The notes beneath the pieces are model-generated. The model searched no databases. It saw nothing but the letters and a program-made list of their open reading frames with translations, and had not been told where the DNA came from. Source: Chromera velia (taxonomy: Eukaryota > Sar > Chromeraceae). Taken from it: 42,500 nt of DNA. The position numbers and the translations under genes are program-made. Of this stretch, positions 11,329 to 41,494 are shown one piece after another (within the stretch, counting starts at the first letter, position 1; the number at the start of each line of letters is the position of its first letter). The DNA is taken from NCBI GenBank assembly GCA_018398765.1, contig JAHBMJ010004022.1, positions 20,993-63,492 on the forward strand, in the 5' to 3' direction.

Positions 11329-12708
11329 CGTCTGTCCGTCTCTTTGTCTGCGGTTTCCTTGTCTTCGCGTCCGTCAGCCTGTCTGGCTGTCCGTCTGACA
11401 GGCACTGCCAGTTTCTTTCTTTCTTAGTGCGGTGCGGTGAGAGCTCGTTTACCGCTTAGAGAGCATCTCTCTCCGCCATCAAAAGTAAAAGAGCGGGAGG
11501 CAAAAGACTCCCTCCCGTCGCTAGTTGAGGGTGCCTGTCTGTCTCTTTTGTCTGTCTCTTTCGTCTCTCATAAGTTTCTTTTGTGCGTCTCTTTTCTGTT
11601 TTTTTCTCTTCTAGTGTTGTGGAAGTGATCTGCTAGCAGCGTAGGACTTGAAGGAACTATCATGGGGTGGGGGGAGCAGACGCAAGCTAGAGCGTTTCCT
11701 TTTGTCTTCTTGAGATCCCCTTCCTCTCTCGCTGTCTGATTGTCCTTCCCTTCCTTGGTCGTCCCTGTGACTCTTCCTTTTTGGTTTTACTGCTTGTCTG
11801 CACGGAAAACAGAGACAGAAAAGTCTGTCTATCTGTCTGGCTGTGTGGATGGAGGGCTATCTGGCTGGCCGGTTGTCTCTCTGGCCGGCCGGCTGTCTGG
11901 ATATCTGGGTGACCCCTGAGCCGCTTCTTTTTATTTGTCGACTTATGCTGCAGCGTTTCCTCTTTTGGGTCTGTCGTTCTGTGCCACTTTCTTTTGTGAT
12001 ATATATCTCTCAATTCTTTTGTCATAACTCTGTTTGTTTGTGTGTCCAAATCGACTGACTGACTGACTCGATTGCTGCAGGCTTGCCCTCCGAGGCATGA
12101 CTTTTCTTTCACACAGAAAATGTATGAAAGAAAATGTATGCACTGACTGACTCGATTGCTGCAGGCTTGCCCTCCGAGGCATGACGACAATCGAGTTCTG
12201 TGAGAAGTCGTTTCGGAAGTCTGGGTTCAACACGTCGGTGTACGACGTTGGTTTTTATGGGAATGTGACGGAGGTCCTGGGGGAGAACCCGGCGCTTTGG
12301 CTTCTCCCATTCGGGAACAGGCCTGGGACTGGCTTGTCGTACCTGTCTGAAAACTCGAGTTTGCTTGACGTGGAGGCGGGCAGGAGACGGAAGAAGAGCA
12401 GAAAGAAAGAGAGGCAAAAAGAAAAGGAACGAGGGGAGGAGGAGAGAGAAAAGGGAAAGGAAGCGCCCTTGTTGGGATCTGCGTCTGATCAAGCAAACGG
12501 CCCATACGGTGCTGCAGCCAGTTCTTCACTAACAGAGAACCTTGGAGGAACACAGAAGGAGACCCTGGTGGGCGGGGGGGGGGTAGGGAAGGCACAAGGG
12601 GGAGAGATTGAGACGGAGGTTATTGCAGAGTTATCAGGGGAGGCAGGAGGGGGGACCTCTGTGCCTTCTGCAGAGGGGGGAGGGACTGCCGTTGGGGGGG
12701 GGGCATGA
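10030..12708 (+). CDS. DHHC-type protein S-acyltransferase (palmitoyltransferase), two exons
   Basis: Exons 10030-10691 and 12165-12708 give 401 residues. The enzyme autoacylates on the DHHC cysteine and passes palmitate to target cysteines at Golgi, ER or plasma membranes. Visible: four membrane segments at about residues 19-42, 56-76, 157-179 and 195-220; a Cys-rich domain from C117 to about 160 with RCKWCAKYKPDRCHHCRVCG; the catalytic D142-H143-H144-C145 in MDHHCPWIYNCVGYANHKFF; and, right after the splice, the family TTxE motif as MTTIEF (T228-E231). The join is fixed by IW/LALRGMTTIE, which restores the family order TM4-TTxE. The ATG at 10030 has A at -3 and G at +4 and lies just before TM1; the frame is open upstream but lacks a better ATG. 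The last ~150 residues are low complexity, Lys/Glu-rich then Gly-rich, probably disordered. It is convergent with the Pol I gene. The substrate cannot be told. Confidence 0.93.
10692..12164 (+). other. Intron of the DHHC gene, with GTCT repeats
   Basis: The donor is CTG/GTCGGT, matching the GTNNGT donors of the Pol I gene, and the acceptor is GATTGCTGCAG. The intron is 1,473 bp and carries sense-strand (TCTG)n tracts at 11249-11267 and 11290-11330, plus shorter CTGT runs at 11820-11910. The 26 bases at 11275-11300 occur exactly, in reverse complement, at 18521-18546 inside a Pol I intron. Reading through the intron reaches a stop quickly, so splicing is required to make the TTxE motif. Confidence 0.85.
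12059..12185 (+). repeat. 84-bp-offset duplication of the 3' splice site and first exon-2 bases
   Basis: The 43-base segment at 12059-12101 (CTGACTGACTCGATTGCTGC, then the acceptor AG and 21 bases of exon sequence) is repeated exactly at 12143-12185. The downstream copy is the functional one, since only it continues into TTIEF. The upstream acceptor (exon would start at 12081) gives LALRGMTFLSHRKC and stops at a TGA a few codons later. The copies are separated by a CTTTTCTTTCACACAG pyrimidine tract and two AAAATGTATG words. Confidence 0.9.
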
Positions 12709-13384
12709 CGTGGTTGTTCGAGCAGTCAGCGTGTGGATGCAGTCAGTCACTTTGTCTGTCTCTCATTACTCTCACTGGCAGACACGCACCGCTCTCGATC
12801 CCCTCTTTGCTCTTTCTTACTTTTTCTTCCCCGAGTCATGTACGACAGACGTTATTCCCTTCTTTGTCCTCCTTCATTTCCTACTTGGGATGGAGATTCG
12901 TCGATCGAAGAATTGATCAAGGGGGGAGCACTATAAAGCAGGGATCAGCAGGAGGCACTTTTGTCTGACGAACTGCATGTATAACGCACGCAATCCGAGG
13001 CGTAAGACATCAAAATCAAATAATAAAACATAACGTCATTTTTTAATTTTTTAAAAAATATTTGATTTTGATTTTTTATATTGTTGCTAATATTTTTGAA
13101 ACTATGCATCAAAATATAAGTCAAGCGACTTGTCAAGACATAAGTTCTCTAGTAAGTTCTAACTGAAGTTTACTAGCAGGAAGTTTAACCAGCTTTATAA
13201 AGAGAATGATGATTAAGTAGATAATTAAAATTTGATTTTTTATATAAACATCCACAAGACAATTTATTTACAATTGTTTTCATTGAGAGCAAAGACAATG
13301 ACCGTCAATGACAGCCTTTAGGCTTGCAGGGCAGAATGGGGCTCTAATACATCGTAATGAATTCCCTCAACCTTCTACTGCCAA
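12709..13384. other. 3' flank of the DHHC gene and AT-rich spacer
   Basis: 12709-12960 still has coding-like composition but I see no exon. From about 12980 the sequence is AT-rich. A short inverted pair, AAAATCAAATA near 13012 and TATTTGATTTT near 13057, could form a hairpin. No clear gene or canonical AATAAA in a telling position. Confidence 0.4.
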
Positions 13385-13788
13385 CCCTGCAAAAAATATT
13401 AGAAAAGTAATAGAAAAGTTGTTTAAAAAGTGATAGAAAAGCAATAGAAAACTAGCTGATAGAAAAGTGATAGAAATTCAAATTTCTAACATGTTAGAAA
13501 TTTGACTCGAATTTCTAAGATTTTTTATAACTTCTATCAAATGTCAGAAATGTTAGAAAAGTGATAGAAATTTAATTTAAATTTCTATCACTTTTCTAAC
13601 ATTTCTAACATTTAATAGAAATTGACTATAATTTCTGACATGTTAGAAATTAAAGTTTAATTTCTATTACTTTTTTAACCAGTTTTCTAACTTTGAATTT
13701 CTATTATCACTTTTCTATCACTTTTCTATCAGTTTTCTATCACTTTTCTAACAACTTTTCTATCACTTTTCTAATATTTTTTGCAAGG
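13385..13788. mobile_element. ~400-bp foldback (long hairpin) element built of TAGAAAAGTGA units
   Basis: The left end CCCTGCAAAAAATATTAG and the right end CTAATATTTTTTGCAAGG are inverted copies. Each arm continues for about 95 bp of near-identical inverted sequence and then, less perfectly, to a centre near 13590. Both arms consist of a reiterated 10-12 bp word, GATAGAAAAGT on the left and ACTTTTCTATC on the right, with ACATGTTAGAAATT modules inside. There is no ORF. The single strand can fold into one long stem. This resembles foldback or MITE-type elements whose arms expanded by internal repetition. Confidence 0.85.
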
Positions 13789-14176
13789 AAAGTAGAAAAA
13801 TCTCCTTCTTCATCTCTTTTTTATCCAAGACACAGAGTCTTCTATACATATGTGCTTCTTCTGCAAAGACCTAGGCAAAGAGCTAAGGCAAAGACATGAA
13901 TGCGCACGTACGATGCACGTACGTCTTTAATTCAATAACATGAAGGAAAAACCTAGGAGTGTTTGCTAGATAGATTCTTTATATTAGATCTTCACAAAAA
14001 AAAATCTATCTAACTAATTTAAACCAATTTAAACAAAATATATTGAAAAACGCTTAGAAAAAAATCTTTAAAAAAAAAGTCTAGAAAAAATTTTGAATAC
14101 GAAAAAAACAGTAAAGTTTTTAATACATTTTAGGTTCATAGAACAGGATGCTGTATGAGGGCCATCTAGAGGGCCA
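13789..14176. other. AT-rich spacer
   Basis: No gene. Contains a CGTACG-rich patch (13904-13924, GCACGTACGATGCACGTACG) and long A-rich runs (14040-14110). Confidence 0.5.
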
Positions 14177-15160
14177 TTAGGTGACCGCTCTAGGAAATCG
14201 ACTTCTCTTTTTAACATAAGCAAATCCCCTTAAACCTGATAGCTGGGGACTTACCGGAACTCTCTCATTTGTCTCAGCTAGGACCCGGTGTAGGAGGTAC
14301 CCCACCGTACTGGCAAGCTTAACAACATTTTCGAAACTTGTGAATCGAAAGTAAAATTTTCTGACCATGCCCCCCCTCTAAAATGTGGAAAGCGAATAAT
14401 ATCCGCTTCAGCCTCTCTGGGAGGTCTCCGAATATTCTACGCCACCTGAATTACCAAATCTTTGTTGTGTGCAATAAGTTGTGCAAGAGCGTTGACTCTT
14501 GTACCGCTTGCCGTTTGAATGATTTGGATGAGACCAAGCTCAATGGTGCGAAGACCTGAATTTTCAAGCTCAGCCACAAGTGACAATTCAGAATCTTTTA
14601 TATAAATTCAAATAGAATTCAAAGGAATCTTGGTTTCTGCCTAGGTTTCTAGCTAAGGCTCCACTCCGTTCCACTCAAAAACGAAAAGAAGTTCCTACCC
14701 AATTTTGTTAGATCTATGTAGCCGTAATTTAGAGTTTCTATGGTCATTTCGACTCATTTAGAATAAACTCTCTATAGTAAACTCTGTACTTTAAGTCCTT
14801 TAATTATGTTTTTTACTAAATTTTTTCCATAATATATTTCTAGCATATTTTATTTTAGATTTTTTAAGTAGATCAATATATGAATTTGGAGGGGGTAAAA
14901 AATCTAAACAAAAAAAAAATCTATCTAAAAACCACCCCTAGGCCAGGAGAAACAAATCATCTCAACATACCTTCCCCAGTGTCCCCACACACGTCCCCCA
15001 ATGAGGCAACCCTCAATGGTATAGGCATATTTGTCAATGTCGAGACTTCGCCTACCAGAGGAGGTTTACGTACTGGTCTTGTGGCCCGTGATCTCAAACA
15101 CAAAGACTGGACCTGGGGACTGGACAGTACAGTGCTTACTGGCACCCATGTTTGAGCGAA
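14177..15160 (-). pseudogene. Decayed minus-strand protein-coding region, family unknown
   Basis: Three protein-like stretches follow each other on the minus strand. At about 15145-14935 one frame reads SPGPVFVFEITGHK, a TAA, then DIDKYAYTIEGCLIGGRVWG. At about 14591-14441 it reads LVAELENSGLRTIELGLIQI followed by IQTASGTRVNALAQLIAHNK, ending in CAG/GTGGCG. At 14368-14177 it reads FYFRFTSFENVVKLASTVGY and LLHRVLAETNERVPVSP. The composition is amphipathic and unlike the low-complexity shadows elsewhere. Frames change and at least one stop interrupts the first patch, so it looks like a pseudogene or broken element; short introns could explain some of the breaks. No family recognised. Confidence 0.3.
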
Positions 15161-15505
15161 GTAGATAGACTATAACTTTTGGTCTCATGATTGAATTAAA
15201 ACATTGTCAATGACTGTCAGAACGCGTTATAGAAATATGTTTAGGGTTGCGAAACTTTCACAGTTCCAAAAAATTAGAAAGAAAAAGATGAAGATGCCGG
15301 TGGGAAATAAAGGGTGGGTCGGTGGATAGGTGGAGGTGCCAATTGAGGTCTAGGATTGAAGTTATCAAAATTTTTAACGATTTTTAAAGAATTAAGGAAG
15401 TGCAAAAATTGTATAATTCAGCCCATCGTTTATACAGACTAACTTCAGAATTTGTTTTCATTAAAAGTGATAAAATTGTTTTTATAAATCCTAAAACAAT
15501 TCATT
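15161..15505. other. Spacer, nothing recognised
   Basis: AT-rich with a GGTGGGTCGGTGGATAGGTGG-like purine patch near 15310. No gene. Confidence 0.4.
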
Positions 15506-15572
15506 TGAATTTTGGCCCAGCAAAGTGAGAATATAGACCGTGTGCATGTCCCACAACCACGGCGGCATGCAA
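15506..15572 (+). repeat. 67-bp direct repeat, copy A
   Basis: TGAATTTTGGCCCAGCAAAG through CGGCGGCATGCAA. It recurs without indels at 17134-17200 with about nine differences, all transitions in my alignment. The core TGTCCCACAACCACGGCGGC is identical in both. Confidence 0.85.
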
Positions 15573-17133
15573 CACAGCTTCCTTTTTCATTTTTTTCTTT
15601 TTCTTGGTAGAAGCCAGAAGTAGTGACAAAACGATGATGAATGAACGAACTCGGATGAGTAAGAAAAGAAAAAGACAAGTTAGAAGGCATTTTTGCAAGA
15701 CAATTTTGTGATGGTAACAACGCATGATGCTGAGGAGAAGGGGCTGGAAAGGCACGGTCATGTTCGATCGACGGAGAGCGCAATCAAGAGGTTCAGAGAA
15801 GAGAGATGTGCACCAGATGTGCACGCAGAAAAAGAGATCATTGGTCAGAGGTGGGGAGATACATCAGCCTATGACAGGAATTGTAGCTACCTGCCAACAG
15901 AGCCTCCGGATGCGGGAGGTTACGGAGGGAACCCATACATGCCCACCCCACCTTACACACGTACATAGAGATCCGTGGCAAAGGGGATCACTCAATGAAG
16001 AGCAAGAGATCGCGATTAAGTGTAAAGCAGGCAAGAGGAAGCCGGAGAGAATGAACGCGATTGAATGAAGGAACTAACAGATGGAAAGAGAAAAGGAGGG
16101 CAATCGCGTGTGAAGTTGTCCAATCACGTTATAAAACCCAATGAAGGGTGTCACTGAATGAAGAATGGGAGCCCTGACAAATTCAGCAGACAGAGAGAAA
16201 AGACAGCTGCATCAACGCATAGAAAGACATAGTTTGTGCAAGTGCTAACAAAAGGCAATACACGTGGGATACAAGCAGACGGATGGACCACCCAGCCTGT
16301 CCGCCCCGACATAAACAGCAAGCCTTGGAAGAAACTGTGGACGGTGGACCACCAAGGCCGCCCAAATTGCTGGAGAGGATCCATTTGAAGAATTGGCGAG
16401 CTGTGGCATCATCTAGACACCCAAAAAATTAAAAGAAAGAAGTAGATGCCGAACTGCACATAGGGCGTTGAGGTTTGATGTTGGATAAGGAGATAACCAA
16501 AGAAAGGGGGGCCAATGAGAGGCCTGGTTTGATCCACTGGCAGGCAGCGGTTGCCGAGGGAAGAGAGGTTGATGGCGTAACATAGAGGGAGTGAGGAGAA
16601 GATCTCCCTATACCGGTTAAACGTTGTCAATTTTAAAAGGAGCTAGAAAAAGACGAAGCACAACTGAACAAGACGGTACAACTGAGAAAAGGATATGCAG
16701 TGCGTCTGCACTTTGTAAAAAAGTCACATCGAAAATAAAGAAGCCATGGAGAGGGTAAAAGTAAAGGATAACATATGTTGAGGCAGTGGCTACTAGCATC
16801 TTCGGAAATAGAGAGCAGAGAGGCATGACCCAAAGTCTCATACGAACAACTTGAAGTCTGGTGAGTCTGTTTGAAAAAAAAGTGGATCGAACAAACCAGG
16901 TCTGGTACCATATTGTATACCATAATGATGATGCTAAACAGACATAAAGACTGTATAGAGGTGTATCCGGGGCTCGGCCGTTATTCAGAGTCCAAGGACT
17001 GTTAGATAGAGGAATAGAACGAAAGCCAAACAAAGTAAGTCACTCTTATCGATTGATCGAACGCATTAGACGAAGCGGATGAACGCGATAGGTCGAGGAC
17101 AGATGAGGTAAATGCCCGGCGCGGCCCCGGATA
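15573..17133. other. Interior between the 67-bp repeats: degenerate coding-like sequence
   Basis: The + strand has protein-like patches in shifting frames. 15693-15968 ends GDTSAYDRNCSYLPTEPPDA and then a Gly/Pro/Tyr-rich tail. 16220-16425 contains KRQYTWDTSRRMDHPACPP and KLLERIHLKNWRAV. 16640-17030 is broken by stops. The minus-strand hydrophobic ORF at 16617-17033 is open but reads as the complement of this sequence. I cannot assemble a gene; a decayed element between its repeats is one explanation. Confidence 0.3.
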
Positions 17134-17200
17134 TGAATCCTGGCCCGGCAAAGTGAAAATGTAGACCACGTGCGTGTCCCACAACCACGGCGGCACGCAA
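17134..17200 (+). repeat. 67-bp direct repeat, copy B
   Basis: Second copy of the 15506-15572 sequence, same orientation. It is followed by an A-rich tract, whereas copy A is followed by a C/T-rich one. It lies just beyond the 3' end of the Pol I gene. Confidence 0.85.
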
Positions 17201-17411
17201 TAAAACAAAAAAAAGAAACTATAGCGCAAATATAGTATAATATTCTAAATTTTACCGAATTTACATTAAAGCTAGCATGAAAGACTTATTTAATCAATGA
17301 TTCGTATTTTGAGGCGTATTTTAAGAATTGTAGCAACTCCTACTTAATGCAACATTCAACAAATTTACAATCGATCGTTTTCATTCTCTAAAACGTTTGA
17401 AATGCAATCGA

Positions 17412-39469
<22,058 letters not shown>

Positions 39470-40715
39470 GACGGCGTCGCTCTACATGCAGGGTAGATAC
39501 GTCTCTGTGGACAAACGCAGGACTAGAGCGGTTGGACTCGCAGGACTCAGAAGAAGACGATGGATGTCAAAGCAGAGAGAGCACAGATGATGCCGCACTC
39601 TCTCAAAAAATGGTCTGCCAAAGCGAGGGGCGTTCCAGCTTGAAGGAACTAGGAAAGGAACGAGGGCTGCCTGCAGCCCCCCAGCTATAGCTGAGAGAGA
39701 TAAAAGGCTGGCTGTTTCAGGAGACGGCTGGACGTTTGAAGAGTTTGGGACGAGTCAAAGACACTGAACGCTTTTCTGCCAACGAATCTACACCAACACG
39801 GCGAATCGGGGGATCATTCGGCTAAACATGATCAACACCCAAACATATATACCGACATATATGTGTAGTGACACTGCTTTTCAGCTCGCCTTAATTGGTC
39901 TTCACTTCGATCAGTTACTTCACCTCATCTTCACCTAGCTTGCACGAACCCCCCCCCAATAGCTCACGCACCCTCGCGCGGGTATGGCCCCGGAAAGCGA
40001 AGCGGGGGGCACTTACAAAACAAAAATACCCCAACCCATGCATGTCTTTCGCCAAAAAAAGGCCCCGGAAAGATCCCGCCCAAACGGTCCAGAAAAGCGT
40101 GAACCCGACTTCAATGCATGCGTGCGTCAGATCCCCGGAAAGCGACCGCGAAAAGGCTGAATTTGCGCCATGCGTGCGTCAGAGCTAGTCAGAGCATACC
40201 CCCGGGCTTTTTTCCCGGGGAAGGGGGGGGGGAGATCGGCGCGACGGCTGGCCGGGAGAGGCCGGCGTGCGTCAATCGTGCAGTTCTCATTTTTCTTGCT
40301 TTCCGGGGCCGTTCGCAAGCTTGCTTGCGTCAGATAAAAGCCCATGCATGCATCTGTTCACATCCGTCTACATGACCGCGCGTACTATGCGCGTACTCGA
40401 CTAGCCGTCTCTCAGACTGTCGTTCTCTTTCAGACAATGTCAGGCATTGTCAGGCACAGCGAGACTCAGACTCAGAGGCACGTCAAATCCAACTGTCAAA
40501 TTCGCCGTCAATGTACGTCTCTCGAAGCAGCAGAAACTTTGATGACTTTCTTCCTGTCACGACCCCTTGGCTGGTGTTACCCTGTCGCTCGGCCTGACGG
40601 GGTGTTCTGCGTCCGTTGGCTTCTTCGAGTTGCCTTCCCGAAATAAAGTTAAGCGGGTGTGTTGGGTGGAAGTCAATTGCACCTTGATTGACAACGCAAG
40701 AAAAGAAATCCGAGG
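39470..40715. promoter_or_regulatory. Shared intergenic region of two divergent genes, with repeated GC-rich motifs
   Basis: 39470-39760 is the likely 5' leader and proximal promoter of the Pol I gene. 39980-40340 holds reiterated words: CCCCGGAAAG at about 39990, 40063 and 40133 and its complement CTTTCCGGGGCC near 40299, and TGCGTGCGTCAGA at 40120 and 40167 with relatives at 40265 and 40323. TGCATGC-type words occur at 40037, 40113 and 40335. A perfect CCCCGGG..CCCGGGG hairpin lies at about 40200-40220. Such clustered motifs suggest regulatory sites; their role is inferred from position only. No ORF of substance. Confidence 0.5.
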
Positions 40716-41171
40716 ATGAGAGAGGAACACGCTAAACTATTACAGCAGACCTACAGGGGCGTGCTTGCTGTCTGTGGATTTGCGGTTCTCTGTCGACGCA
40801 CGCAGAAGCTGGCGGAGAAAGAGTGTGAGACAAACTTATGGTGGATGGGCATAGACCTCTGCGTGATGTCTTTATTTGTGTTCACGTTGGTCCTCGAGGG
40901 CGTCTTTGTTCTTGAACTTCTGTTGCGCTCCGTCTTTCAGTGGTCAGGAAGGCAGATTGTGGTCGCATTCGAGGGAAAGAACGCCGAAAAGGACTTTGAG
41001 GGACTCACAAAACTCACAAGACACATTCTCAGGTCCGTCAAAGAATCCGTTCCGCCGATGAAACACAAATGCATACACAAACGGTTCTGTGACAGCAACG
41101 ACGCTTTTCGGTTCATTGGTAGATTCACCCAGCAAGACTTCACGCAAGTCCTGCGAAGCTTCTTTGATTGA
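40716..41171 (+). CDS. Small protein with a membrane segment, function unknown
   Basis: An ATG-initiated frame of 151 codons with ordinary composition: an amphipathic N-terminus (MREEHAKLLQQTYRGVLAVC), one long or two short hydrophobic segments at about residues 42-75 (NLWWMGIDLCVMSLFVFTLV onward) and a soluble C-terminal half ending FTQQDFTQVLRSFFD. I do not recognise a family. It starts about 1.2 kb upstream of, and divergent from, the Pol I start. Alternative structure: a GTNNGT donor (AG/GTCCGT) at 41032/41033 is in phase with the exon at 41495, so the first 106 residues could instead be the N-terminus of the next gene. The protein-like sequence after that donor argues for the simple ORF. 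Confidence 0.5.
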   Translation: MREEHAKLLQQTYRGVLAVCGFAVLCRRTQKLAEKECETNLWWMGIDLCVMSLFVFTLVLEGVFVLELLLRSVFQWSGRQIVVAFEGKNAEKDFEGLTKLTRHILRSVKESVPPMKHKCIHKRFCDSNDAFRFIGRFTQQDFTQVLRSFFD

Positions 41172-41494
41172 CCCTGCTGCTATCTGTGTGGAGAACGCGG
41201 CTGTCCGTCTGCTTCTGTTGAGTTAACAATTGTTTTTGTTTACATAGGCAGCCGAAAACAGATATGTAAGTTGTTCTGACCGGCTCCCGGTCTCCACACC
41301 CGACACGTGTCCGTTAAAAGAAAAAACCACTTCTCGATCTGCCCGGCAGCTCTTCTAATTCGGCGGGATAGAAGCTGCTGTTTCCTTCACGAAGGAGTGA
41401 CTGCCTGCATGTGTTGAAGTGGCAAGATGCCTTTCAATAATTGTCCTTGAAACGCCACTCCCCGGCAATTAACGAAAGAAATAAATGCAAGCAG

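Noticed and set aside
13385..13788. CRISPR-like array
   Set aside because: The repeated word is 10-12 bp with no unique spacers and is inverted between the two halves; this is a foldback structure in eukaryotic DNA.
16617..17033. Hydrophobic 138-codon minus-strand ORF as a membrane protein gene
   Set aside because: The composition is explained by the complement of A/G-rich + strand sequence, it has no family motif, and it sits inside degenerate repeat-flanked DNA.
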